NCBI RefSeq assembly: GCF_000442275.2
Contig: NZ_KE557306.1
Span: 124,001 to 188,000, forward strand
DNA length: 64,000 bases
DNA from: Litoreibacter arenae DSM 19593
GTDB lineage: Bacteria; Pseudomonadota; Alphaproteobacteria; Rhodobacterales; Rhodobacteraceae
Direction: 5' to 3'
Part shown: positions 7,450 to 15,874 of the stretch, one piece after another
How the letters are laid out: each line of letters begins with the position of its first letter
Numbering within the stretch: position 1 is the stretch's first letter
Translations under genes and position numbers: made by a program
Notes under the pieces: generated by a model
The model's input: only the letters and a program-made list of their open reading frames with translations
Database searches by the model: none
Told to the model about the DNA's origin: nothing

Positions 7450-8865
7450 ATGACCCACCCAGTCTACGGGCGTATTGACGGCCCCATCGTGATGATCGGC
7501 TTCGGCTCTATCGGCAAGGGCACATGGCCGCTGATCGAGCGGCATTTCGAGTATGACGCCGACAAGTTCGTGGTGATCGAGCCGAACGCCGACAACCACA
7601 ACTTCCTCAAGCAGCACAACATCCGCTTCGTGCCGGACGCGGTGACTCGCGACAATTACCGCGAGTTGCTGGGGGGCATGCTGGAGCGGGGTCGCGGCTT
7701 CGTGGTGAACCTGTCGGTGGACACGTCCTCGCTGGACCTGATGAAGTTCTGCCGCGAGATGGAGGTGCCGTATATCGACACCGTGGTGGAGCCGTGGGAC
7801 GGGTTCTATTTCGAGACCGAAAGCAACGCGGAGCGGACCAACTATGCCCTGCGCCAGAAAGTGCGCGACGAGAAGGCGGCGAACCCCGGCGGCTCGACGG
7901 CGGTGTCGTGCTGCGGGGCCAACCCCGGCATGGTGAGCTGGTTCGTCAAGGAGGCGCTGCTGATGCTGGCGCAGGACACCGGCAAGGACGCGACCGCGCC
8001 TTCGACCCGCGAAGGGTGGGGCAAGCTGATGCAATCACTCGGTGTCAAAGGCGTCCACATTGCCGAACGCGACACGCAGGCCCGCCGCCTGCCACGCCCG
8101 CGAAATGTGTTCGTGAACACATGGTCGGTCGAAGGCTTCATCGCCGAAGGCTTCCAGCCTGCTGAATTGGGCTGGGGCACGCACGAGACGTGGATGCCGG
8201 AGAACGCGCATAGCTATGATGTGGGCTGTCAGTCGGCGATCTGGCTGGAACGCCCGGGTGCGATCACCCGGGTGCATACATGGTGCCCCACGCCGGGTCC
8301 GCAATTCGGCTATCTGGTGACCCATAACGAGGCGGTGTCTATCTCGGATTACTACACCGTCGGCGCGGCGGATGCGCCTGAGTATCGCCCGACCTGCCAC
8401 TATGCCTACCACCCCTGCGACGACGCGGTGCTGTCGCTGCACGAGATGTTCGGCTCCGGCCGCCAACAGGTCGAGCATGAAATCCTCGACGTGGATGAGA
8501 TCGTCGAGGGCATCGACGAGTTGGGCGTGCTGCTCTACGGCCATGAGAAGAATGCGCTGTGGTTCGGCTCGCGCCTGTCCAACGCCGAAACGCGCAAGCT
8601 GGCCCCGTATCAGAACGCGACGGGATTGCAGGTCACGTCAGCGGTGCTGGCGGGCATGGTCTGGGCGTTGGAGAACCCGAATGCGGGGATTGTCGAGACC
8701 GACGAGATGGACCATGCGCGGTGCCTTGAGGTGCAGCGGCCCTATCTGGGACCGGTCGAGGGGCATTACACAGACTGGACGCCTTTGCAGGACCGCTGGC
8801 AGCATTTCCCCGAAGACATCGACGAGAGCGATCCCTGGCAGTTCCGCAACGTGCTCGCCAGTTAA
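7450..8865 (+). CDS. hss: Homospermidine synthase
   Basis: A 471-residue NAD-dependent enzyme that makes sym-homospermidine from putrescine (or putrescine plus spermidine), the major polyamine route in many alphaproteobacteria. The N-terminus carries a Rossmann dinucleotide motif, IVMIGFGSIGKGTWP, followed by an acidic residue (VVIEPNADN) expected for NAD. The saccharopine-dehydrogenase-like body includes PYIDTVVEPWDGFYFE and SCCGANPGMVSWFV, and the length fits the family (about 470-480). ATG 7450 follows TTGGAGGAAG. It sits directly downstream of the rpsD terminator, so it needs its own promoter, which I cannot place with confidence. Confidence 0.9.
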   Translation: MTHPVYGRIDGPIVMIGFGSIGKGTWPLIERHFEYDADKFVVIEPNADNHNFLKQHNIRFVPDAVTRDNYRELLGGMLERGRGFVVNLSVDTSSLDLMKFCREMEVPYIDTVVEPWDGFYFETESNAERTNYALRQKVRDEKAANPGGSTAVSCCGANPGMVSWFVKEALLMLAQDTGKDATAPSTREGWGKLMQSLGVKGVHIAERDTQARRLPRPRNVFVNTWSVEGFIAEGFQPAELGWGTHETWMPENAHSYDVGCQSAIWLERPGAITRVHTWCPTPGPQFGYLVTHNEAVSISDYYTVGAADAPEYRPTCHYAYHPCDDAVLSLHEMFGSGRQQVEHEILDVDEIVEGIDELGVLLYGHEKNALWFGSRLSNAETRKLAPYQNATGLQVTSAVLAGMVWALENPNAGIVETDEMDHARCLEVQRPYLGPVEGHYTDWTPLQDRWQHFPEDIDESDPWQFRNVLAS

Positions 8866-9242
8866 AGAATCGCAGGTCGCCCGCTCTTGGGCGGCTTGCC
8901 TGCCGCTGCGTCATTTTGCGCTCCATGCGTGCGCGCTGCGGGGGCGCGAGTGCAAGCGGCACAGCATAAAATCCTCCTCAAGCAGGGGTGGTTGGCAGCT
9001 TCGCTGCTTTGCAGCAAGCCCATATAGCGCAGTAATATTTACTGAATTTACATAGTTCTTTTCTGCAACCTGCTGTCCCAGACAAATAAATTTACAAGAT
9101 TTTCATTCAATACCCGTCGCTTGGCGGAAATTCCTGAAACGGCGTGTTATAACCGCCTCAAGGGGGGCCATACCCGACGATGGCGCACGGCTCTTTCTGC
9201 GCCGCCGACACGCTCCCTGCCCCAGATTTTGCGGAGGACCAC
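8866..9242. other. Intergenic region between hss and acs (377 bp)
   Basis: No convincing gene. Just after hss there is a nested hairpin: outer arms GCAGG (8872-8876) and CCTGC (8899-8903), inner arms CGCCC and GGGCG. It lacks a T run, so it could be a factor-dependent terminator or 3' end stabiliser. A smaller GCAGC/GCTGC stem lies near 8997. From about 9015 to 9110 the base composition becomes AT-rich, the likely promoter zone of acs, but no clear -35/-10 pair stands out. Confidence 0.5.
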
Positions 9243-11210
9243 ATGACGACACATTCCAATCCAGACAAGACCTACGCCCCTGATCCCGCGTTCGCGAAAG
9301 CAGCGCATGTGGACGCCGCCGGCTACGAGAAAATGTATGAGGCCTCCATGGCCGACCCGGACGCCTTTTGGGCAGAGCAGGGCAAGCGGCTGGACTGGAT
9401 CAAGCCGTTCTCCAAAGTGTCGGACGTGAGCTTCGATCTGGGGAACGTGCATATCAAGTGGTACGAGGACGGCACCCTCAACGTTGCCGCCAACTGCATC
9501 GACCGCCATCTGGAAACCCGTGGCGACCAGACCGCGATCATCTGGGAGCCGGACGATCCCAAGGATGACGCCAAGCACATCACCTACAAGCAGCTTCACC
9601 GCGACGTGTGCAAGATGGCCAACGTGCTGGAAACCCTCGGGGTGCGCAAAGGCGACCGCGTGGTCATCTACCTGCCGATGATCCCCGAAGCCGCCTACGC
9701 CATGCTGGCCTGCGCGCGTATCGGCGCGATCCATTCCATCGTATTCGCGGGCTTCTCGCCCGACGCGCTTGGTGCGCGGATCAACGGCTGCGACGCCAAG
9801 GTGGTCATAACCGCCGATGAAGCCCCCCGCGGTGGCCGCAAGACCGCGCTGAAGTCGAACACAGATCAGGCGCTGCTGCATTGCAAGGACAGCGTCAAAT
9901 GTCTGGTGGTCAAGCGCACCGGCGGGCAGACCACATGGACCAGCCGTGACTACGACTATAACGACATGGCGATGGAGGCCGACGACGTCAGCAAGCCGGT
10001 CGAGATGAACGCCGAAGACCCGCTGTTCATCCTCTACACCTCCGGCTCGACCGGCCAGCCCAAGGGCGTGGTGCACAGCACCGGCGGCTATCTGGCTTAT
10101 GCCGCGATGACGCATCAATACACATTCGACTACCATGACGGCGACGTGTTCTGGTGCACTGCGGATGTGGGCTGGGTCACCGGCCACAGCTACATCGTCT
10201 ACGGCCCGCTGGCCAACGGCGCGACCACCATCATGTTCGAGGGCGTACCGACCTATCCTGACGCGGGCCGCTTCTGGGAGGTTTGCGAAAAGCACAAGGT
10301 AAACCAGTTCTACACTGCGCCGACCGCGCTGCGCGCGCTGATGGGGCAGGGCAACGAGTTCGTCGAGAAATACGACCTGAGCGACCTGAAGGTGCTGGGC
10401 ACCGTGGGCGAGCCGATCAACCCCGAGGCGTGGACGTGGTACTACAACGTCGTGGGCAAAGGCAAAGTGCCGATCGTGGACACATGGTGGCAGACTGAAA
10501 CCGGCGGCCACCTGATGACCCCGCTGCCGGGTGCCACGAACCTCAAGCCCGGCTCCGCACAGCAGCCGTTCTTCGGGATCAAGCCTCTGGTTCTGGACCC
10601 GCAATCGGCCGAAGTGATCGAGGGCAATGACGTCGAAGGCGTCCTTGTCATCGCAAACTCGTGGCCCGGCCAGATGCGCACCGTCTGGGGCGACCACGAG
10701 CGGTTCGAGAAGACCTATTTCAGCGACTACCCCGGCTACTACTTCACCGGCGACGGCTGCAAGCGCGATGCCGATGGCGACTACTGGATCACCGGCCGCG
10801 TGGACGATGTGATCAACGTGTCGGGTCACCGCATGGGCACCGCCGAGGTTGAAAGCGCCCTCGTCGCGCATGAGAAGGTGGCGGAGGCCGCTGTGGTCGG
10901 CTACCCGCATGACATCAAGGGGCAGGGCATCTACGCCTATGTCACCCTGATGAACGGTGTGGAGCCGACCGAGGAGCTGCGCAAGGAGCTGGAAAAATGG
11001 GTCCGCACCGAGATCGGCCCGATTGCCAAGCCGGACCTGATCCAATGGGCGCCGGGCCTGCCGAAAACCCGCTCCGGCAAGATCATGCGCCGCATTCTGC
11101 GCAAGATTGCCGAGGATGATTTCGGCGCGTTGGGTGACACCTCGACGCTGGCGGAACCTGCCGTAGTCGATGATCTTGTCGACAACCGCATGAACCGGAA
11201 GGACGCGTGA
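9243..11210 (+). CDS. acs: Acetyl-CoA synthetase (AMP-forming)
   Basis: A 655-residue enzyme that activates acetate with ATP and CoA, giving acetyl-CoA, AMP and pyrophosphate. The adenylate-forming signature [15 protein letters not shown] starts at residue 265, [10 protein letters not shown] is the A5 motif, and [21 protein letters not shown] is the hinge region. The C-terminal [14 protein letters not shown] places the catalytic and acetylation-regulated lysine at K613. ATG 9243 follows GGAGGA; an upstream in-frame ATG at 9180 gives a non-homologous extension. The stop TGA overlaps the adk start, linking acetate activation to AMP recycling. No deacetylase or acetyltransferase gene is nearby. 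Confidence 0.95.
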   Translation: MTTHSNPDKTYAPDPAFAKAAHVDAAGYEKMYEASMADPDAFWAEQGKRLDWIKPFSKVSDVSFDLGNVHIKWYEDGTLNVAANCIDRHLETRGDQTAIIWEPDDPKDDAKHITYKQLHRDVCKMANVLETLGVRKGDRVVIYLPMIPEAAYAMLACARIGAIHSIVFAGFSPDALGARINGCDAKVVITADEAPRGGRKTALKSNTDQALLHCKDSVKCLVVKRTGGQTTWTSRDYDYNDMAMEADDVSKPVEMNAEDPLFILYTSGSTGQPKGVVHSTGGYLAYAAMTHQYTFDYHDGDVFWCTADVGWVTGHSYIVYGPLANGATTIMFEGVPTYPDAGRFWEVCEKHKVNQFYTAPTALRALMGQGNEFVEKYDLSDLKVLGTVGEPINPEAWTWYYNVVGKGKVPIVDTWWQTETGGHLMTPLPGATNLKPGSAQQPFFGIKPLVLDPQSAEVIEGNDVEGVLVIANSWPGQMRTVWGDHERFEKTYFSDYPGYYFTGDGCKRDADGDYWITGRVDDVINVSGHRMGTAEVESALVAHEKVAEAAVVGYPHDIKGQGIYAYVTLMNGVEPTEELRKELEKWVRTEIGPIAKPDLIQWAPGLPKTRSGKIMRRILRKIAEDDFGALGDTSTLAEPAVVDDLVDNRMNRKDA

Positions 11211-11896
11211 TGGACGGCTCCAACAATCCTTCGGCCGCGCCGGTTCTGATCCTCCTCGGGCCTCCGGGCGCGGGGAAGGGCACGCAGGCGCGGATGCTCG
11301 AAGACAGCTTCGGCCTTGTGCAACTGTCCACCGGCGATTTGCTTCGTGCAGCCGTGGCCGCAGGCACCGAGGCCGGCAAGCAGGCCAAGGCGGTGATGGA
11401 AAGCGGCGGGCTGGTCAGCGACGAGATCGTGCTGGCGATCCTCAAGGACCGGCTGGCGGAGCCTGATTGCGCCAAGGGCGTGATCCTCGACGGCTTCCCG
11501 CGCACCACGGTGCAGGCCGAGGCGCTGGACGATTTGCTGGCCGCCAACGGCCAGCGCATCAACGCCGCGATTTCGCTGGATGTGGATGACGCCGAGATGG
11601 TCACGCGCATCGCGGGCCGCTTCACCTGTGGCGGTTGTGGCGAGGGGTATCACGACACGTTCAAGGCTCCGGTTGTTGCCGAGACTTGCGACAAATGCGG
11701 CTCCATCAACATGGTGCGCCGCGCCGATGACAATGCCGAAACCGTGGCGTCCCGGCTGGAGGCTTACCACGCGCAGACCGCACCCCTGATCGACTACTAC
11801 GATGGCAAGGGTGTATTGGTCCGCGTCGTCGCGATGGGCGACATCAAGGCAATCGCCGCCGATCTGGGCGCGATTGTGAGCCGCGTGTCGGCCTGA
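11210..11896 (+). CDS. adk: Adenylate kinase
   Basis: A 228-residue nucleoside monophosphate kinase interconverting ATP plus AMP and two ADP. The P-loop is GPPGAGKGT (residues 17-25), followed by LSTGDLLRAA and ILDGFPRT (AMP-binding). The long LID domain carries four cysteines as CGGC (140, 143) and CDKC (160, 163), the structural zinc-binding type. The ATG shares one base with the acs stop (TGATG); GTG 11207 is an alternative. The usual adk lies in the ribosomal protein operon of alphaproteobacteria, so this copy may be a second isozyme devoted to the AMP released by Acs. That is inference from the gene order. Confidence 0.93.
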   Translation: MDGSNNPSAAPVLILLGPPGAGKGTQARMLEDSFGLVQLSTGDLLRAAVAAGTEAGKQAKAVMESGGLVSDEIVLAILKDRLAEPDCAKGVILDGFPRTTVQAEALDDLLAANGQRINAAISLDVDDAEMVTRIAGRFTCGGCGEGYHDTFKAPVVAETCDKCGSINMVRRADDNAETVASRLEAYHAQTAPLIDYYDGKGVLVRVVAMGDIKAIAADLGAIVSRVSA

Positions 11897-11932
11897 GCCT
11901 GTTTCCGCCGATCTCCTGCGGGTAGAAATAAT

Positions 11933-11960
11933 AAAGGGCGCACCTGCTGCGCCCTTTGTT
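11933..11960 (+). terminator. Terminator hairpin after adk
   Basis: Perfect ten-base stem AAAGGGCGCA/TGCGCCCTTT with a five-base loop, 36 bases after the adk stop. The T run is short and broken (TTTGTT), and because the stem begins with A residues the element may work in both directions. Confidence 0.75.
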
Positions 11961-11998
11961 ACGCTTGGGGCTAGTTTCTTTAATCTCAGGTGTTTTCG

Positions 11999-13000
11999 AT
12001 GAAATATTGTGCGGCCCTTCTCCTCGCCCTGACCGCCACATCCGCTGCGGCGCAGGACACCAAGGCGTGGTTTGTTCTGATTAACCAAGGCGCGGGACGC
12101 ACCGTCGTCGACGCGGAATGGTCGCAAGCCCTGACACAGGCGGGCGTCGAGGATCAGGTGCAGACCGTGATCGACACGGATTTCTACGCCATCGACCGCA
12201 CTATCGAGAAAGCCAAGTCCGAGGGTGACGGCACCGTGGTGTTCATGGTGACGGGTAATCTTGGCACCACCGACCCGGCAAAACATGCCGAGGTCATTAA
12301 AACCCTGACCACCCCTAACCCCGACGCGCCGCTTCTGGATGGCTCTTTCGCGATGCTGCAAAGCGATGGCTGCGCTTTGGTGCGTAAACCCCTGACCGGG
12401 CGCGAGTTTATCCATACGGACACAATCCTCACCATAAACGACCCGCAAGCGCGGGTGGATTGCTACGCGGCGGCGATCACCTATGCGATGAACAATCTCG
12501 ATGAATTCGGCCCGCGCACGCCGTTCGACCAGCAGATCGACGTAGGCGCGGCGGAGCGTCAGACCAACCTGCCGCCGATGGCGGTGAGTTCCAAGGCGCT
12601 GATCGACCCGAGCGATCCGAACACCGCCAACGGCCCCGTGCGCCGCGCCAGCAATGTCTACAAACCGGGCGAAAAGATGGATTTCCACGCCAATATCCTG
12701 AATGTCGGTCGTTTCGATCCCGGCACCTCCAAGGCCCGCTACGAGATCCGGCTGGATCTGGAAGTCACCCGAAAGGATGGCGACGGCAAGCAGGTGATGG
12801 AGAACGCCTACACCTATACCGGCCAAAGCACCCACCGCATTCCGGTGCCCGACGACTACTTCTCCAACTTCGTGACCGCCGGGTTTTCGCTGACGAACCC
12901 CGGTGAATATCTGGTGGAGCTGGTCCTCACCGACCTGTCGCGGCCCGACGCCGAAGGCACGTCCGTGCGGGTGCCTTATGACGTCGTGATTGCGGACTAG
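11999..13000 (+). CDS. Secreted protein of unknown function
   Basis: A 333-residue protein with a clear signal peptide, MKYCAALLLALTATSAAAQ, predicted cleaved near AAAQD. The mature N-terminal half looks like an alpha/beta domain (TKAWFVLINQGAGRTVVDAEW) and the C-terminal part (from about 215) has beta-rich sequence such as YKPGEKMDFHANILN and NPGEYLVELVLTDLS, suggestive of an immunoglobulin-like fold. Two cysteines in the middle (SDGC and VDCYAA) could form a disulfide. I do not recognise a family. ATG 11999 lies 38 bases after the adk terminator, so it is probably a separate unit. A GTG at 11990 is a possible alternative start. Confidence 0.75.
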   Translation: MKYCAALLLALTATSAAAQDTKAWFVLINQGAGRTVVDAEWSQALTQAGVEDQVQTVIDTDFYAIDRTIEKAKSEGDGTVVFMVTGNLGTTDPAKHAEVIKTLTTPNPDAPLLDGSFAMLQSDGCALVRKPLTGREFIHTDTILTINDPQARVDCYAAAITYAMNNLDEFGPRTPFDQQIDVGAAERQTNLPPMAVSSKALIDPSDPNTANGPVRRASNVYKPGEKMDFHANILNVGRFDPGTSKARYEIRLDLEVTRKDGDGKQVMENAYTYTGQSTHRIPVPDDYFSNFVTAGFSLTNPGEYLVELVLTDLSRPDAEGTSVRVPYDVVIAD

Positions 13001-13207
13001 AAACGAGCACCGCGCAGCGTCTTCGCAGTGCAGTGAACTGATGTGATCCCGTCTCGGGGTAGTGCCTTGCATGACCCTGTCGGGCATAGGATTCCGGTTC
13101 ATCCAGTCGGCACGGGATAAGCAAATTAACGATAAGAATCGACTTTTCGTCTAAATTGTGCAAGTTTCAGTCGTCGTAAAGGGTTGTGTTTATAGTCGGT
13201 AAATCCA

Positions 13208-15832
13208 GTGAAGTCTGTCTTCTGCACCATTTTCATGTGTCTGCTTCTGGCGAGTTTTCCATCACTCGCCACCGCTCAGGCGGTATCGGATTCAGCGGAG
13301 CAGGAGACATCGTCGCCCGCTTCACTGAGGAAAATTCTGGTGCTTCTCGAGGACGAGATCGCCCAGTTCACCGAAAAGCGCGACGAGTTGGAGAACGCGG
13401 TTCAGGACGCGCAGGCAGAACTTGCCACCATCAGCGAAGAACTTGAGCAGAGCCGCGCGCAGCGCCGCACTGACCTGCTTCTGGCAGGCGAAATCGAGCT
13501 GACCAAGCGCGAACTCGAGGAAGAGCTGGTTGAGGTTGCAGAGAGTCTCACCGACGAAACCGCCAAGGCGGATGCGTTGGCGGAGCAGATCGCAGACCGC
13601 CAGTCCGAAGCGGCGGCTTTGGCTGACAACATTGCCCGCGCCAACGACCAGCTTGCCGGATTGCAGGCCGAAATTGCCGACCTCGACGCCGTTGCCAAGG
13701 CACTTGAAAAGGACCGTGAGGCCCAAATCGCGCTGAGCGCCGAAGTCGCTGATCTGGCGACCGCGACCGACGCAGCCCGCGCGGAGCTTGGCGCCATCAC
13801 CGGCAAGGTCGCCTCGGAAACCGCCGCGCTCGATGTCGCGCAGGCAGAGTTGGCCGACGCCAGATCACAATTCCAAACCCTGACCGACCAGATCGAAGAG
13901 GCGGAACAGGTTGCTGCGCGGTCCGACGAAATCCGCTCGGAAAACGAGGAACTGGCTCGAACCTTGGCAGAGTTGCAGGCGAGCGTGAAGGAGGTCGGCG
14001 AGGACCTCGACCTTGCCAACACCAACAAGGCTGCCGCCGAAAGCGAGCTGGCCGACAAAGAGGGCCTGATCGCCACGCGCACATCGGAACTGGCGGCCTT
14101 GCAGGCCGAGGTATCGGCGGCAGAAGCGGCGTTAGAGAACCGACAGGCTGCCCTTGTCGAGGCCGAGGCTGTGACCGGCAAAATCGCCGAGACACGGCAG
14201 AAACTTTCGAATGCCGAGCGCCTGCGCGACGATGCCATGAGCGACTATGAAGTGGTCGCAGCACGGTTGCAGGACGCTCAGGCTACGCTGGCCGCCGCCA
14301 CGCAAGAGGCAGACACTGCAAGGGCCGAAGCAATACGGTCGAGAGACGAAGTGAGGGCGGCTGAAGAAACGCTGGCCACGCTCTCGGAACAGATTGCGAC
14401 CGCGCGGACAGCCGCCGAACGCACTGCGGCGGCGCGGGACGAATTGGACAATGTGCAGTCCGGGCTTGAGGCGGCTTTGGATGAGAAGACCGCCACCGAG
14501 GCTGAGTTGTCGTCGATGAAGGCAGAACTTGCGGCAGCTATCGAAGCACTTGCCGTCCAGCGGTCACAGAATGACAAGCTGGACGAGGAGGCGGTCGCCA
14601 CACGCGCGACACTGGCTGACCTCAATGAGCAGGTCGAGGCGCGTCAGGCGGCGGTTGCGGAAGCGCTGGCGCTGCAAGGGAAAACCAGCGCTCTGGAGGC
14701 CGACGTTGCCGCGTTGAAGTCCGAGAAATCGCAGGTCGAGCAATCGCTGCAACTGGCCCGTGACGAGCTTGCGAAGGCACGCAGCGATTTTGAGAACATC
14801 CAAGCGCAAGCGGAGCAACGCGTTGCGGAAGCGGCGCGGGTCAGGGATGCCATCGAGGCCAACCAGACAACCCTCGCGGTCCTGCGGTCGGAGACGGAGA
14901 CCGCGGAGGCCGACGCAGCGAAACTGGATGCAATGCGCACGGGATTACGGCAAGCCGAGGCCGCGCTTGCCCAGGTTCAGAAGGACCGTAAGGGGGTGGA
15001 AACGGAACTCGCCGCCCTCTTGCAGGACCGTTCGCAGGCGACAGCGGACCTGACCGAGGTGCGCGACGAGCTTGCCGCGACCCGCGCACAAGGCGAATCC
15101 ACCGCCAAAGAGCTGGACGACCAACGCGCCCGAACCGAAGAACTGGAACGCGCCGCAAGTGACTTGACGGCGGAGCTGGCGGCTCTGGCCGCTCAACGCG
15201 ACGAGATGTTGAGCGAGGTGGACACCTTGCAGGCGATGGCGGCCGAGGCCGAGGCCGCCCGCACGGCCACGATCACCGACAGCGAGCAATTGTTGGCGAA
15301 ACTGTCCGACACACGCACCCGGGTGGAAGAGACCGAACAAGAGCTTGTCGAACTGGAGCAAGCCAGATCCGAGCGGATTGCCAAGCTTGAAGTCGTAAAT
15401 GCGGAGCTTGCCCGCGTGAGCGCCAGCCGCGACGGGGTCCGTCGTAGCCTGCAAGAGTTGACGCAAACACTGTCGGGGCTCGTCGGCAACGCACCTGAAG
15501 CGCAGGCTGCCGTGCCGGACGCGGATGTTGTGGCGAAAGAGCCGGAGCCTGAACTGGTCAGCCTTCCCGCGACCTCGCCTTCCCCCGACGCGCAGGCAGA
15601 CCCACCACAAGCGCCTCGGCAGGTGAGGGCCGGTCAGCCGCGTTCGGGCCAGAAAATCCGCGCGGTTCTCGACACCGCGCCGGGTCTGGCAGCCGCAGCC
15701 CCCGCCGAACTGGCACAGCTCACGGCAGAGCTTGAGAGCGGCGCGTGCCCGCTGGATGCATTGCGAACGGTCTTTGGGGTGGTCAATCGCCAGACGCTTG
15801 TCGCTCTCGTCCGCGAGATCGGCACCTGCTGA
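13208..15832 (+). CDS. Exported long coiled-coil protein
   Basis: An 874-residue protein with an N-terminal signal peptide (MKSVFCTIFMCLLLASFPSL, cleavage near ATAQ). Residues of about 35-750 are a nearly unbroken Glu/Ala/Leu-rich heptad pattern with many AEL, RDEL and EAE steps, predicted to be a very long alpha-helical coiled coil. A Pro/Ala linker follows (about 755-815). A small C-terminal domain contains ESGACPLDALRTVFGVVNRQ and ends in IGTC, so two cysteines could pair. The start is GTG 13208 with no strong ribosome site. Such proteins can span the periplasm or act as spacers. It converges on the AAA/Sel1 gene and borders the type I secretion cluster, but membership in that system is inference. 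Confidence 0.8.
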   Translation: MKSVFCTIFMCLLLASFPSLATAQAVSDSAEQETSSPASLRKILVLLEDEIAQFTEKRDELENAVQDAQAELATISEELEQSRAQRRTDLLLAGEIELTKRELEEELVEVAESLTDETAKADALAEQIADRQSEAAALADNIARANDQLAGLQAEIADLDAVAKALEKDREAQIALSAEVADLATATDAARAELGAITGKVASETAALDVAQAELADARSQFQTLTDQIEEAEQVAARSDEIRSENEELARTLAELQASVKEVGEDLDLANTNKAAAESELADKEGLIATRTSELAALQAEVSAAEAALENRQAALVEAEAVTGKIAETRQKLSNAERLRDDAMSDYEVVAARLQDAQATLAAATQEADTARAEAIRSRDEVRAAEETLATLSEQIATARTAAERTAAARDELDNVQSGLEAALDEKTATEAELSSMKAELAAAIEALAVQRSQNDKLDEEAVATRATLADLNEQVEARQAAVAEALALQGKTSALEADVAALKSEKSQVEQSLQLARDELAKARSDFENIQAQAEQRVAEAARVRDAIEANQTTLAVLRSETETAEADAAKLDAMRTGLRQAEAALAQVQKDRKGVETELAALLQDRSQATADLTEVRDELAATRAQGESTAKELDDQRARTEELERAASDLTAELAALAAQRDEMLSEVDTLQAMAAEAEAARTATITDSEQLLAKLSDTRTRVEETEQELVELEQARSERIAKLEVVNAELARVSASRDGVRRSLQELTQTLSGLVGNAPEAQAAVPDADVVAKEPEPELVSLPATSPSPDAQADPPQAPRQVRAGQPRSGQKIRAVLDTAPGLAAAAPAELAQLTAELESGACPLDALRTVFGVVNRQTLVALVREIGTC

Positions 15833-15874
15833 GCGGTAATTTCATCAGCGGCGTAAGGTTGTTGCCGGCGGGTT

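Noticed and set aside
9147-13102. Very long antisense frames over acs, adk and the secreted protein
   Set aside because: They are shadows of GC-rich third positions; the plus-strand proteins have complete family motifs.
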